This document shows positions 16,711 through 26,071 of a stretch of DNA of 64,000 nucleotides, in pieces. A model generated the notes under the pieces. The model searched no databases. It was not told the DNA's origin and worked only from the letters and a program-made list of their open reading frames with translations. This stretch comes from Aquaspirillum sp. LM1 (GTDB lineage Bacteria > Pseudomonadota > Gammaproteobacteria > Burkholderiales > Aquaspirillaceae), in assembly GCF_002002905.1 (NCBI RefSeq), contig NZ_CP019509.1, positions 2,204,501 through 2,268,500 on the forward strand. Direction: 5' to 3'. Each line of letters starts with the position of its first letter. Positions within the stretch are counted from its first letter, which is position 1. Made by a program: the position numbers and the translations under genes.

Positions 16711-18150
16711 ATGACCGATAAAAAACTCACCACTGCCGCCGGTTGCCCGGTGGTCGATAATCAGAACAGCATGACTGCCGGCCCACGCGGCCCGGTGTTA
16801 TTGCAGGATGTGTGGCTGCTGGAAAAACTGGCCCACTTCGACCGCGAAGTGATTCCCGAGCGCCGCATGCACGCCAAGGGCTCTGGCGCCTACGGCACCT
16901 TCACTGTCACCCACGACATCACCCGCTACACCCGCGCCAAGCTGTTCAGTCAGATCGGCAAGAAAACAGAGATGTTCGCCCGCTTCACCACCGTGGCAGG
17001 CGAGCGCGGCGCAGCCGATGCCGAGCGCGACATCCGTGGCTTTGCCTTCAAGTTCTACACCGAAGAAGGCAACTGGGACATGGTGGGCAACAATACGCCG
17101 GTATTTTTTCTGCGCGATCCGCTGAAATTTCCCGACCTCAACCACGCGGTCAAGCGCGATCCGCGCACCAATATGCGCAGCGCCAAAAACAACTGGGACT
17201 TCTGGACCTCGCTGCCGGAGGCGCTGCATCAGGTCACCATCGTCATGTCCGACCGTGGCATCCCGGCCAGCTATCGCCACATGCACGGCTTTGGCTCGCA
17301 CACCTTCAGCTTCATCAACGCCGCCAACGAGCGTTACTGGGTGAAATTCCACTTCCGCACCCAGCAGGGCATCCAGAACCTGACCGATGCCGAAGCCGAA
17401 GCCATCATCGGCAAGGACCGCGAAAGCCATCAGCGCGACCTGTTCGAGGCCATCGAGCAAGGCAATTTCCCGAAATGGACGATGTATATCCAGATCATGC
17501 CGGAAGCCGACGCTTCGAAAGTGCCGTACAACCCCTTCGACCTCACCAAGGTGTGGCCACACGCCGATTACCCGCTGATTGAAGTGGGCGTGGTCGAGCT
17601 GAACCGCAATCCGGAAAACTTTTTTGCCGAAGTGGAGCAATCCGCTTTCAACCCGGCTGCCGTGGTGCCCGGCATCAGCTTCTCGCCGGACAAGATGCTG
17701 CAGGCGCGGCTGTTTTCCTACGGCGATGCACAGCGCTACCGGCTGGGCGTCAATCATCACCAGATTCCGGTCAACGCCCCGCGCTGCCCGGTACACAGCT
17801 ACCACCGCGACGGTGCCATGCGCGTGGATGGCAACCACGGCGGCACGCTGGGCTATCAGCCGAACTCGTACGGCCAGTGGGAAGAGCAGCCGGACTTCCG
17901 CGAACCGCCGCTGTCGATCGAAGGCATGGCCGACCACTGGAACCATCGCGAAGACACCGACTACTATTCGCAACCGGGTGCCTTGTTCCGCCTGATGAGC
18001 CCGGCGCAGCAGCAGGTGCTGTTCGACAACACCGCCCGCGCCATGGGCGACGCGCCGGACGACATCAAGCGCCGGCATATCTGCAATTGCAGCCAGGCCG
18101 ACCCGGCGTATGGCGCCGGGGTGGCCAAGGCATTGGGCATGCCGATGTAA
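16711..18150 (+). CDS. katA: Monofunctional heme catalase (KatA type)
   Basis: A 479-residue small-subunit (clade 3) catalase that splits hydrogen peroxide in the cytoplasm. Seen: the distal His54 in [14 protein letters not shown], the distal Asn in [19 protein letters not shown] (about 127), and the proximal heme Tyr in [14 protein letters not shown]. The start at 16711 follows GAGGAG by 8 bases; an in-frame ATG at 16690 lacks conservation. It is the second frame of a short unit with the 29-codon ORF, and the upstream palindrome suggests peroxide control through OxyR. Confidence 0.96.
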   Translation: MTDKKLTTAAGCPVVDNQNSMTAGPRGPVLLQDVWLLEKLAHFDREVIPERRMHAKGSGAYGTFTVTHDITRYTRAKLFSQIGKKTEMFARFTTVAGERGAADAERDIRGFAFKFYTEEGNWDMVGNNTPVFFLRDPLKFPDLNHAVKRDPRTNMRSAKNNWDFWTSLPEALHQVTIVMSDRGIPASYRHMHGFGSHTFSFINAANERYWVKFHFRTQQGIQNLTDAEAEAIIGKDRESHQRDLFEAIEQGNFPKWTMYIQIMPEADASKVPYNPFDLTKVWPHADYPLIEVGVVELNRNPENFFAEVEQSAFNPAAVVPGISFSPDKMLQARLFSYGDAQRYRLGVNHHQIPVNAPRCPVHSYHRDGAMRVDGNHGGTLGYQPNSYGQWEEQPDFREPPLSIEGMADHWNHREDTDYYSQPGALFRLMSPAQQQVLFDNTARAMGDAPDDIKRRHICNCSQADPAYGAGVAKALGMPM

Positions 18151-18179
18151 CCGTATTACCCTGGTGTGATGCCTTGGTT

Positions 18180-18222
18180 TGGACGGTGGATTGCGCCACC
18201 CACCGTCCATTTATCGTTTTTT
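18180..18222 (+). terminator. Intrinsic terminator after katA
   Basis: A perfect 10-bp stem (TGGACGGTGG / CCACCGTCCA) with a 10-base loop is followed by TTTATCGTTTTTT. It lies 30 bases after the catalase stop. Confidence 0.88.
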
Positions 18223-18239
18223 ATGCCATATGATTGGTT

Positions 18240-19577
18240 ATGATGAGCTTGCCCATGCCCCCACTCTGTTTTGTCCTGATGCCTTTTGGTCAGAAACCCA
18301 CCAGCGATGGTCGCCAGGTGGACTTCGACGCGGTATACCAGCAACTGATCCAGCCGGCCATTCTTGCCGCCGGCCTGCAACCCTTGCGCGCCGACGAAGA
18401 GCGGGTGGGTGGGGTGATTCACAAGGCAATGTTCGAGCGTCTGATTCTGTGCGAATTTGCCGTGGCCGACCTGACCAGCGCCAACGCCAATGTGTTTTAC
18501 GAGCTGGGCCTGCGCCATGCCGTGCGCCCGCACGCCACCCAGCTGCTGTTTGCCCAGGGCTGGGGGCAGTTGCCGTTTGACGTCAACCTGCTGCGCGCGC
18601 TGCCTTATACGCTGGATGACAGCGGCGCGCCCGACCCGGCCAGCCTGGCCAGCGAGGTGGCGGCGCTGACCCGCAAGCTGCGCGACGCGCGCCATGCGCA
18701 GGCGGATAGCCCGGTGTATCAGTTGCTGGAGGGTTTTCCCGACATTGCCCGGCTCAAAACCGATGTGTTCCGCGAGCAGGTAGACTATGCCGAAACACTG
18801 AAAACCGCGTTGGCCAAGGCGCGCGCCAATGGCCAGCTGGACGAGATTCAGCTGATTGCCGCCCAATTAGGCGATGTGGCGCTGGCCGATGCGGGTGTGG
18901 TGGTGGATGTATTGTTGTCGTACCGGGCGCTGAGCGCCTGGGCACACATGGTGGACTGGGTGGGCAAGATGTCGCCGCCCTTGCAGGCCAGCACGCTGGT
19001 GCGCGAGCAGCTGGGCCTGGCGCTGAACCGCGCCGGTCGTAGCGAGGAGGCCGAGCGGGTGCTGGTCGATTTGATCCAGCAGCGTGGGGCCAGCAGCGAA
19101 ACCTGCGGCATTCTGGGCCGGGTGTACAAAGACCGCTGGCAGGCGCGGCTGCGTGAAGGCCGGGCCGCCGAGGCTGCTGGCGCACTCAGGCTGGCGATTG
19201 CCGAATACCTGCGCGGCTTTGAAGCCGACTGGCGCGACGCCTATCCAGGGGTAAACGCGGTCACGCTGATGGAACAGCAAACCCCGCCCGACCCACGCCA
19301 GGCCGAGGTGTTGCCGGTGGTGCGCTACGCGGTAGCGCGGCGCATGGCCAGTGGCCGGCCAGATTACTGGGACTACGCCACCTTGCTGGAGCTGGCCGTG
19401 CTGGCGCACGACACGGCGGGGGCTCAGGTGGCGCTGGCCGACGCACTGGCACATCGGCGCGAGCACTGGGAAGGCGAAACCACGGCGAATAATCTGCGTC
19501 TGATTGCCCAGGCCAGGGCACAACGCGGCGAAGCCGTGGACGAGCTGGACGCGATGGTGAATGCCTTGCTGGCGTAA
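18240..19577 (+). CDS. TIR-like/deoxyribosyltransferase-like domain fused to an ASK1-type TRAFs-binding (TPR) region
   Basis: A 445-residue protein. Residues ~8-125 form a Rossmann-like domain resembling TIR-like and nucleoside-2-deoxyribosyltransferase-like proteins: CFVLMPFG strand, AVADLTS with Asp77, and NANVFYELGLRHA with Glu88 in the position of the catalytic acid. Residues ~140-440 match, by eye, the helical TRAFs-binding region known from the animal kinase ASK1 (MAP3K5) and found in many bacteria (SPVYQLLEGFPDIARLKTD, SETCGILGRVYKDRW, RDAYPGVNAVTLME). No membrane segment or signal peptide is seen. A nucleotide- or NAD-processing role in stress or phage defence is inference. The start is uncertain: ATG at 18240 or 18243, neither with a good ribosome site. 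It stands alone between katA and tonB. Confidence 0.75.
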   Translation: MMSLPMPPLCFVLMPFGQKPTSDGRQVDFDAVYQQLIQPAILAAGLQPLRADEERVGGVIHKAMFERLILCEFAVADLTSANANVFYELGLRHAVRPHATQLLFAQGWGQLPFDVNLLRALPYTLDDSGAPDPASLASEVAALTRKLRDARHAQADSPVYQLLEGFPDIARLKTDVFREQVDYAETLKTALAKARANGQLDEIQLIAAQLGDVALADAGVVVDVLLSYRALSAWAHMVDWVGKMSPPLQASTLVREQLGLALNRAGRSEEAERVLVDLIQQRGASSETCGILGRVYKDRWQARLREGRAAEAAGALRLAIAEYLRGFEADWRDAYPGVNAVTLMEQQTPPDPRQAEVLPVVRYAVARRMASGRPDYWDYATLLELAVLAHDTAGAQVALADALAHRREHWEGETTANNLRLIAQARAQRGEAVDELDAMVNALLA

Positions 19578-19821
19578 TTTTTCCTGATACTCTCCAAGTG
19601 CGCTGCCCGGCCTGCCGGGTGGCACACGCTATCTATCGCCACACCCGGCAAAATCAATACCCTACTTTTTCCTCCTGGATACCTGATTGTTGCGTTGCAA
19701 CAACCGTTCATCGGCTTTTCCTCGTCTGCTTGTCTCGCATCACACCATCTTCCACTCAAAAACCCGGCTTGCAGTGGGGTTTTACTGCCAATGCACCGAT
19801 TCGCTTTGCAACAAATCGTAA

Positions 19822-19836
19822 TGATATTGAAAATAA
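19822..19836 (+). promoter_or_regulatory. Possible Fur box upstream of tonB
   Basis: TGATATTGAAAATAA agrees with 11 of 15 positions of the 7-1-7 Fur consensus and lies 26 bases before the tonB start in an AT-rich stretch. Context (TonB system plus catecholate receptor) fits iron control, but the match is modest. The rest of the 284-base gap after the TIR-like gene shows no other clear feature. Confidence 0.35.
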
Positions 19837-19861
19837 CATTGCTTCTCGTTAACATAATGCC

Positions 19862-20509
19862 ATGTTACGTCAACACCCCCTCACTCCCTGGCTGGGCGCT
19901 TTGGGTCTGCATGCCCTGCTGCTGGTCATGCTCCAGACTCGCGCCGAGCCAACACAGCCGCCCATGCCGCAGATGACCGAAGTGGTGATGCTGGCGGCAG
20001 AGGCGGCGCCCACCCCGCCCACGCCAGCTCCCGCGCAGGCGCGGCCCGAGCCGCAACCGCGCCAGGCGCTTGCCCCCAAACCCCGGCCCAGCTCGCCGCT
20101 CACGCCCAGCCGTTCAGCGCTGGCACAAGGGCCCAGTGTGGCGCAGGACAGCACCCCCGACCCGGCACCGGCCACGCCGCCAGCAGCCAAACCCACGCCG
20201 GCCAGTGGTGAGCCCGGCCCGGTGAAGGAAACCCCGCCGGCGTTTTCGGCGGCGTATTTGTCCAACCCGGAGCCTGGTTATCCACCCGCCTCGCTGGAGC
20301 TGGGAGAAAGCGGCGCGGTGCTGCTGCGGGTGGCGGTAAGCGCTGACGGTCAGCCCACGTCGGTGGAGGTGGCACGCAGCAGCGGCTTTGGCCGGCTGGA
20401 CCGGGCGGCGCTGTCGGCGGTCAAGCGCTGGCGCTTCACCCCGGCGCGGCGCGGTAGCGAGGCGGTGGCTGGCGTGGTGCTGGTGCCGATCAATTTCCAA
20501 ATCAAGTAA
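19862..20509 (+). CDS. tonB: TonB energy transducer
   Basis: A 215-residue TonB. It has one N-terminal membrane anchor (LGALGLHALLLVML), a long Pro/Ala-rich spacer (~40-125) to cross the periplasm, and a C-terminal TonB domain (~128-215: NPEPGYPPASLELGESG, SSGFGRLDRAALSAVKRWRF, PINFQIK). It transmits the proton motive force from ExbBD to outer-membrane receptors. It is first in a tonB-exbB-exbD unit, with 26 bases to exbB, upstream of a siderophore receptor. Confidence 0.93.
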   Translation: MLRQHPLTPWLGALGLHALLLVMLQTRAEPTQPPMPQMTEVVMLAAEAAPTPPTPAPAQARPEPQPRQALAPKPRPSSPLTPSRSALAQGPSVAQDSTPDPAPATPPAAKPTPASGEPGPVKETPPAFSAAYLSNPEPGYPPASLELGESGAVLLRVAVSADGQPTSVEVARSSGFGRLDRAALSAVKRWRFTPARRGSEAVAGVVLVPINFQIK

Positions 20510-20535
20510 CACTCGCAATAAAAAAAGGATGAACC

Positions 20536-21216
20536 ATGGACCTGAGTCTGGTCTTTCGCCACGGTGATGGCGTGTTATTGAGCGTATTTGCCCTGTTGCT
20601 GGCGATGTCGATCACCAGCTGGTGGCTGATTCTGCGCCGTGGTCTGACGTTGTGGAGCACCCGCCGAGCCAATCAGCAGCTGGCGCAGGCGTTCTGGGAT
20701 GCTGCCGACCTGGACAGCGCCGCCAGCCTGGCCCAGCAGCACGATGCGCCGCTGGCGCGCATTGCCCGCGCCGGGCTGGATGGCCTGAATCACTACCGGC
20801 GCAATCAGGGCCATGCGCTGGGCAAGGCCTGTGGCATTGACGAGTTTCTGGTGCGCACCATCCGCATGGCGCTGTCGCGGGAAACCGCCCGGCTGGAATC
20901 CGGCCTGACCTGGCTGGCCACGGTGGGGTCGGTGGCACCGTTTGTCGGGCTGTTTGGTACGGTGTGGGGGATTTATCACGCGCTGGTGGGCATTTCGGCT
21001 GCCGGGCAGATGACCCTGGCCACCGTGTCCGGCCCGATTGGCGAAGCGCTGGTGGCCACGGCTGCTGGCCTGGCGGCGGCCATTCCGGCGGTGGTGGCGT
21101 ACAACGCCTTTACCCGCACCAACCGGGTGGACAGCCAGGAGATGGACGGCTTTGCCCATGATTTTCACGCGCAACTGATTGCCGCAGGAGGCCAGCATGG
21201 CGTTCGGGAGCTTTGA
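20536..21216 (+). CDS. exbB: Biopolymer transport protein ExbB
   Basis: A 226-residue MotA/TolQ/ExbB channel protein with membrane segments at ~15-33, ~120-145 and ~160-185 (the pore helices, with the conserved ATVGSVAPFVGLFGTVWGI and the small-residue-rich ALVATAAGLAAAIPAVVAY). It forms the inner-membrane proton channel with ExbD. AAAGGA lies 7 bases before the ATG. Its end overlaps exbD by 20 bases. Confidence 0.95.
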   Translation: MDLSLVFRHGDGVLLSVFALLLAMSITSWWLILRRGLTLWSTRRANQQLAQAFWDAADLDSAASLAQQHDAPLARIARAGLDGLNHYRRNQGHALGKACGIDEFLVRTIRMALSRETARLESGLTWLATVGSVAPFVGLFGTVWGIYHALVGISAAGQMTLATVSGPIGEALVATAAGLAAAIPAVVAYNAFTRTNRVDSQEMDGFAHDFHAQLIAAGGQHGVREL

Positions 21217-21607
21217 CAAGGGGCCAGGCGCGCCGATGGCCGAGATCAACACCACGCCGCTGGTGGACGTGATGCTGGTGCTGCTGGTGGTGTTCATCAT
21301 CACCGCACCGCTGCTGACTCAGGCGGTGAAGGTGGACCTGCCCAAGGCTGCCGCCAGCGCGCATGAAGACAAACCTGAAGCCATTCGCCTGGCCATCAAG
21401 GCGGAAGGCCAGCTGTTCTGGAACGACCAGCCGGTGACCGAAAGCGAACTGCCCGCGCGCTTTGCTGCCGCCACCCAGGCCAATCCGCTGGTCGAGCTGC
21501 ATTTGCGCGCCGACCGCGAGGCGCGCTACGACGCCGTGGCCCGCGCCATGGCCGCCGCCCAAGGCAATGGCGTGGCCAAGATCGGTTTTGTCACCGAAGC
21601 CAAGTAG
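21197..21607 (+). CDS. exbD: Biopolymer transport protein ExbD
   Basis: A 136-residue ExbD. A short cytoplasmic tail precedes the single membrane helix with the proton-carrying Asp (EINTTPLVDVMLVLLVVFII), then a periplasmic domain. The ATG at 21197 has AGGAGG 6 bases upstream inside exbB, showing translational coupling; an in-frame TTG at 21179 is rejected. Last gene of the TonB unit before the receptor. Confidence 0.95.
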   Translation: MAFGSFDKGPGAPMAEINTTPLVDVMLVLLVVFIITAPLLTQAVKVDLPKAAASAHEDKPEAIRLAIKAEGQLFWNDQPVTESELPARFAAATQANPLVELHLRADREARYDAVARAMAAAQGNGVAKIGFVTEAK

Positions 21608-21724
21608 CCCGCCACACAAACCTTCCGCCAGACGGCGGCCTGAACACCACACGCCGACCGCTTGCCGGCGTGTGGGCAGGTGCGCCAGTTTTTTTGACTT
21701 TACAACGAGAATGGGAATCACACC

Positions 21725-23926
21725 ATGAGAAAACTCCTGCTTGCCAACTCCGGCGTGCGTCACGCCAAACGCCCGCACTGTCTGGCTGCCGGCATGCTGG
21801 CCGTGGCGCTGAGCCCGGCGCTGGCCTATGCTGCCGAGCCCGCCAAAGCCGAAGTAGACAACAAGGAAGCCGCCAAGACCCTGGCACCGGTGAAAGTGAT
21901 TGGCACGCAGGGCGAGCGCATTCAGGGCTACAAGGCCGACACCAGCCGGCTGGGCAAGATCAAGCAGGATCTGAAAGACATTCCGCAGGTGGTCACCGTG
22001 GTGACCCACGACCTGATGGCCGAACAAGGCGCAGCCAACCTGAAAGACGTGCTGAAAAATGTTTCCGGCATCACCTTTGCCGCTGGCGAAGGCGGCCGCA
22101 GCGGTGACCAGGTGATCCTGCGCGGCTTTGCCGCCTTTAACGACATGTACCGCGACGGCCAGCGCGACGTGGCGCAGTACAACCGCGACCCGTTCAACGA
22201 CGAAAAGATTGAAGTGCTCAAGGGGGCCAGCTCGATGCTGTTTGGCCGGGGTTCTACTGGCGGGGTGATCAACCAGGTGAGTAAGGCACCGTTTGCCGGC
22301 GAACTGCTGGGTGCCGACCTGACCATCGGCACCAATCATTATCAGCGCATCACCCTGGACGTGAACAAACCTTACTCCGACACCACCGCCGTGCGGCTGA
22401 ACGTGATGGGCACCGAAGATGGCTCGCCCAACGGCAAGTCAAAATCCAAGCGCTGGGGCGTGGCCCCATCGGTGGCCTTTGGTCTGGGCGAGCCCACCAC
22501 CATTGTGCTGTCGCACCACCACCTGACCGAAAAAAACCGCCCCGACCTGGGCGTGCCCTACGACCCGAACACCCTCAAGCCGCTGGACGTGCCGCGCTCG
22601 CGCTATTACGGCGTGGATGGCCTCAATATGGAGGACATCACCACCGACATCACCACCGCACGGCTGACCCACAAACTGGACAGTCAGAGCGAGATCAACG
22701 CCCAACTGCGCCATGGCCGCTACGACCGCATGGTGCTGGTCACTGCCCCGCGTCTGGTGGGGGTGAGCGCCGGCGTGCCGGTGACTGACAGCACCCAGAT
22801 TGCCCCCGGCCCCAAGCTGCGCGGCTCGCTGAACGAAACCACCGCCCTGTCGCTGGACTACACCGGCAAGCTCAATACCGGCTCGCTGCGCCACAACCTG
22901 CTGGCCGGCCTGGAGTTCACCCACGACACCCAGCACGCCACCAGCGTGCTGATGAATGGCAGCGTGCCCAACATGACCGTGGGCAACCCGACCACCAGCG
23001 GCTGGGCAGGCACACTGCGCTTGCGCCCGAGCAACGAATACCACAGCAACAACCTGGCCGCCTACGCCACCGATACCGTGGAGCTGACTCCGCAGTGGAA
23101 GGTGATGGCCGGCCTGCGTCTGGACCGTCTGGAAGGCACTTACACCAGCTATAACACCACCACCGGAGCGGTGTCTGGCCGCACCCAGCGTGAAGACAAG
23201 GGCATGAGCTACCGCACCGGCCTGATCTGGCAGCCGACCGACACGCAAAGCTATTACGCCGGCTACAGCACGCTGATGAACCCATCGGGCGAAACCTACG
23301 CGCTGGACAAACCGGGCGAAGACGTCAAGCCCGAGCGTAACCAGCACTACGAGATCGGTGCCAAATGGGAACTGCTGGATGGCGACCTGAGCCTGCGCAC
23401 GGCGGCGTTCCGCACCGTCAAGCTCAACGAGCGCAACACCGACCCGCTGGTGCCGGATGTGTCGGTGCTGTACACCAAGCGCCACACCAATGGCATCGAA
23501 TTTGAAGCCGCTGGCCGCATCAGCGCCAAGTGGTCGGTATTTGCCGGTGCCTCGCTGATGGACCCGAAGATTGACCAGGGGTACAACACCAGCGCCAACA
23601 ACGGCGCGGTGCCCAAGTACACCCCAAAGAAAACCTTCAATCTGTGGAGCACCTACAAGCTGACCGACACCGTCACCGCCGGTCTGGGCGCGTACTACGT
23701 GGGCAAAACCTACGCCAGCGATGGCAATGCCAACCAGACGCGCACCAACTACCTGCCGGCCTACACCCGTCTGGACGCCATGCTGGCTTACGACACCCGC
23801 AATTATGCGGTCAAGCTCAACATCAACAACCTGACCAATAAAAAGTATTACGATGGTCAGTACAGTGGCCATGCCAATGTGGCCCCGCCGCGTGAAGCAC
23901 AGCTGACCCTGTCGTACAAGTACTGA
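21725..23926 (+). CDS. fiu: TonB-dependent catecholate siderophore receptor, Fiu-like
   Basis: A 733-residue outer-membrane receptor, close to E. coli Fiu in length and neighbourhood. A signal peptide (to about residue 36, ALAYAAEP) is followed by a TonB-box region (~52-57, APVKVIG), a plug domain (~75-190: DIPQVVTVVTHDLM, GFAAFNDMYRDGQRD, EVLKGASSMLFGRGSTGGVI) and a beta-barrel ending in ...REAQLTLSYKY with the terminal aromatic expected for barrel assembly. A CCACACGCCG hairpin at 21647-21675 with a T-run further on separates it from exbD. Catecholate-iron uptake is inferred from similarity and the piuC neighbour. Confidence 0.9.
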   Translation: MRKLLLANSGVRHAKRPHCLAAGMLAVALSPALAYAAEPAKAEVDNKEAAKTLAPVKVIGTQGERIQGYKADTSRLGKIKQDLKDIPQVVTVVTHDLMAEQGAANLKDVLKNVSGITFAAGEGGRSGDQVILRGFAAFNDMYRDGQRDVAQYNRDPFNDEKIEVLKGASSMLFGRGSTGGVINQVSKAPFAGELLGADLTIGTNHYQRITLDVNKPYSDTTAVRLNVMGTEDGSPNGKSKSKRWGVAPSVAFGLGEPTTIVLSHHHLTEKNRPDLGVPYDPNTLKPLDVPRSRYYGVDGLNMEDITTDITTARLTHKLDSQSEINAQLRHGRYDRMVLVTAPRLVGVSAGVPVTDSTQIAPGPKLRGSLNETTALSLDYTGKLNTGSLRHNLLAGLEFTHDTQHATSVLMNGSVPNMTVGNPTTSGWAGTLRLRPSNEYHSNNLAAYATDTVELTPQWKVMAGLRLDRLEGTYTSYNTTTGAVSGRTQREDKGMSYRTGLIWQPTDTQSYYAGYSTLMNPSGETYALDKPGEDVKPERNQHYEIGAKWELLDGDLSLRTAAFRTVKLNERNTDPLVPDVSVLYTKRHTNGIEFEAAGRISAKWSVFAGASLMDPKIDQGYNTSANNGAVPKYTPKKTFNLWSTYKLTDTVTAGLGAYYVGKTYASDGNANQTRTNYLPAYTRLDAMLAYDTRNYAVKLNINNLTNKKYYDGQYSGHANVAPPREAQLTLSYKY

Positions 23927-23938
23927 TCTGCCGCATCC

Positions 23939-23993
23939 GCCGCCCCGCCTGGGGCGGCTTGCCCAAGCGGCCCCGACAGGCTGTTTGGGCAAG
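23939..23993 (+). repeat. Two adjacent hairpins between the receptor and piuC
   Basis: GCCGCCCC/GGGGCGGC (23939-23958, 4-nt loop) is followed by CTTGCCCAA/TTGGGCAAG (23958-23993). The T-rich sequence after the second stem is interrupted, so this may lower rather than end read-through into piuC. Confidence 0.6.
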
Positions 23994-24034
23994 TCATTTA
24001 TTATTTTGCTGTTTCTGCCGTTGCGAGGCCCACC

Positions 24035-24715
24035 ATGCTGCTGCACATTCCCGACGTTCTTACCCCCGACGAACTGCGCCAGGCGCGCCAGCTGCTGGCT
24101 GACGGGCCATGGGAAGACGGCCTGGCCACCACCGGCACACAGTCCGCCCAGGTCAAGCATAATCTGCAACTGGCGCAGACCTCGCCGCAGGCGCAGACGC
24201 TGGGTAGCCTGGTGCTGGCGGCGCTGAACCGCAATGCGCTGTTTTTCTCGGCGGCGCTGCCCAACCGGATTTTTCCGCCGATGTTCAATTGCTATCAGGG
24301 CGGCATGACCTTTGGCAACCATGTGGACAACGCCGTGCGCAGCGACCCGTTCAGCGGCCAATGGCTGCGCACCGATGTGTCGTGTACGCTGTTTTTGACC
24401 GACCCGGACGAATACCAGGGTGGCGAGCTGATTGTGGACGACACCTACGGCAGCCATACGGTGAAACTGCCGGCGGGCGACATGATTCTGTATCCGTCCA
24501 CCAGCGTGCACCGGGTTGAGCCGGTCACCGCCGGTGCGAGGCTGGCGTCGTTTTTCTGGACGCAAAGCATGGTGCGCGACGACAGCCGTCGGGCGCTGCT
24601 GTTTGATATGGACAGCGCGATTTCCAGCCTGCGCCAGCGCCATGGCGACAGCGACGAGGCGGTCAGCCTGACCTCGGTGTATCACAATCTGCTGCGGCAG
24701 TGGAGTGAAGTGTAA
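24035..24715 (+). CDS. piuC: Fe(II)/2-oxoglutarate-dependent dioxygenase, PiuC/YbiX type
   Basis: A 226-residue PKHD-type hydroxylase, the usual length. The iron triad His96-x-Asp98 (FGNHVDNAV) and His159 (SVHRVEP) is intact, and Arg169 fits 2-oxoglutarate binding. It follows a Fiu-like receptor, the conserved fiu-ybiX/piuA-piuC order, and is expected to act in handling catecholate siderophores; the exact reaction is not established. GAGG precedes the ATG. Confidence 0.92.
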   Translation: MLLHIPDVLTPDELRQARQLLADGPWEDGLATTGTQSAQVKHNLQLAQTSPQAQTLGSLVLAALNRNALFFSAALPNRIFPPMFNCYQGGMTFGNHVDNAVRSDPFSGQWLRTDVSCTLFLTDPDEYQGGELIVDDTYGSHTVKLPAGDMILYPSTSVHRVEPVTAGARLASFFWTQSMVRDDSRRALLFDMDSAISSLRQRHGDSDEAVSLTSVYHNLLRQWSEV

Positions 24716-24731
24716 GACCGCCCTTGCCCGT

Positions 24732-24759
24732 GAAAAAGCCCGCATCTGCGGGCTTTTTC
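24732..24759 (+). terminator. Intrinsic terminator after piuC
   Basis: Perfect 13-bp arms GAAAAAGCCCGCA/TGCGGGCTTTTTC with a 2-base centre and T-run; bidirectional in form. It lies 17 bases after the piuC stop. Confidence 0.92.
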
Positions 24760-24788
24760 CGTAAGCGGGATGGGATTAGGCTTGCGAA

Positions 24789-26050
24789 CAGGGCAATCGC
24801 ATGAATTCACGCCCGCCCAAGTCCGAAGAGCTGCTCACGGTATTCATCCGACGTCGCCGCAATCAGCCGGCGCACCTTGATGCCCCCCTTGCGTGGAATC
24901 GGATCCAGCCGAATCAGATTCAGCGTGATGTGCTTGAGCACCGCCAGGTTGTGCGCGGCGTGGCCCGTACGGGCGCGCATCTGATCATCACCAAACACCA
25001 CGTCCATGCACCAGTGCAGGCGGTTCTCAACTGACCAATGCGCCCGGATGGCATGCGCCAGGCGTTGTGCATCCGCTGCCAGACTGGTGAGGTAGTAGCG
25101 CTGCTCGCGGGTGGTTTTGCCTTTGACCAGACGCTCTGAATCCATCACCACAAAGGCATGCAAATCAGGCCATTGCGTTGGCTTGTACAGACAATCCAGT
25201 TGGTCGAAGACGTAGCAGCGACGATGTTCAATACGTCCGTGATCCTTCTCTATCTGCTCATGAAAGCTGTGCGGGGTTTGTTCCGCCGGGGCAGATTGGA
25301 ACTGTGTGAAGAAGTCGCGCATTGAGTCGGCGAGCGTAGGGTGGTTGTCCTTGACCGCCAGAACATAGTCAGCTTTCTTGTCGCGGATGGCCTGGGCAAT
25401 GTTGGTTTGCGTGCCCATCGCGTCGATGGTCACGATGCAGCCTTCCAGCGCCAGGGTATTGAGCAGCGTCGGGATGGCGGTTTTTTCATTGGATTTTTTT
25501 GCCGTGGCCGTTTGTCCCATCACCAGCCCGGCCCCGGCGGCAAAGGCGCTGACCAGATGCAGTGCGGTGGCGTCCACCTTGCCGGAGCGTCGGCTGGTTT
25601 TGCCGTCGATTGCCACCACATCCTGAGCAGCCAGAGCGGGCAGTATGCTGCGAACCCAGCGTTGAAAGGCAGACTCGAACTCTGTTGGATCAATCAGCCC
25701 GAACAGCCGCCCAAACGTGTCATGAGAGGGAATGCCGTGTTCCAGCTTGAGATAGCGACGAAACCATGTCAGTTTCTCGTTGGCCCAGGCTTCGATCTCG
25801 ACGAAGGTGTCGGCTCCGGCCAGTACGCCGTTGACGGCGACCACGAGCACTTCGACCAGATCGTGCCGTGTCTTGCGGGTTTGGCGAGGGTCGGTGATGG
25901 AGACAAACACATCCGCTAGCTGCAACTTGCCTTCTGTCTCCATGAGCCGCTCCCAAAGAGCGGGAAGCTACACAAATCAGGGGCAGGTGAACAGTCTGGG
26001 GCGTCATGGCTTGTAGGCGTTAGGGCAATGGCATTCATGCGATTGCCCTG
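24789..26050 (-). mobile_element. Intact ISAs1-family insertion sequence
   Basis: The 18-bp terminal inverted repeats CAGGGCAATCGCATGAAT (24789-24806) and its exact complement (26033-26050) bound 1262 bases holding one complete transposase. Both flanks carry GGCTTGCGAA (24779-24788 and 26051-26060), a perfect 10-bp target duplication. Perfect ends and duplication imply a recent insertion. It lies beside the right end of an IS200/IS605-type element. Confidence 0.95.
24807..25943 (-). CDS. ISAs1-family DDE transposase
   Basis: A 378-residue transposase with the family's N-terminal DDE_Tnp_1-associated domain (~15-100) and a DDE catalytic domain: Asp113 in VVAIDGKTSRR, Asp174 in IVTIDAMGTQ, and a Glu in HWSVENRLHW. 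It is full length with no frameshift, so the element may be active. Its stop codon lies one base inside the left terminal repeat. Confidence 0.95.
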   Translation of the reverse strand: METEGKLQLADVFVSITDPRQTRKTRHDLVEVLVVAVNGVLAGADTFVEIEAWANEKLTWFRRYLKLEHGIPSHDTFGRLFGLIDPTEFESAFQRWVRSILPALAAQDVVAIDGKTSRRSGKVDATALHLVSAFAAGAGLVMGQTATAKKSNEKTAIPTLLNTLALEGCIVTIDAMGTQTNIAQAIRDKKADYVLAVKDNHPTLADSMRDFFTQFQSAPAEQTPHSFHEQIEKDHGRIEHRRCYVFDQLDCLYKPTQWPDLHAFVVMDSERLVKGKTTREQRYYLTSLAADAQRLAHAIRAHWSVENRLHWCMDVVFGDDQMRARTGHAAHNLAVLKHITLNLIRLDPIPRKGGIKVRRLIAATSDEYREQLFGLGRA

Positions 26051-26071
26051 GGCTTGCGAAGTCGCTGGTGC

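Noticed and set aside
21700..21720. Fur box directly before the Fiu-like receptor (GAGAATGGGAATCA)
   Set aside because: Only one arm resembles the consensus; palindromic symmetry is lacking.
22439..24745. 768-codon open frame on the minus strand
   Set aside because: It is antisense to the Fiu-like receptor and piuC, with mirror-type composition and no recognisable domain.
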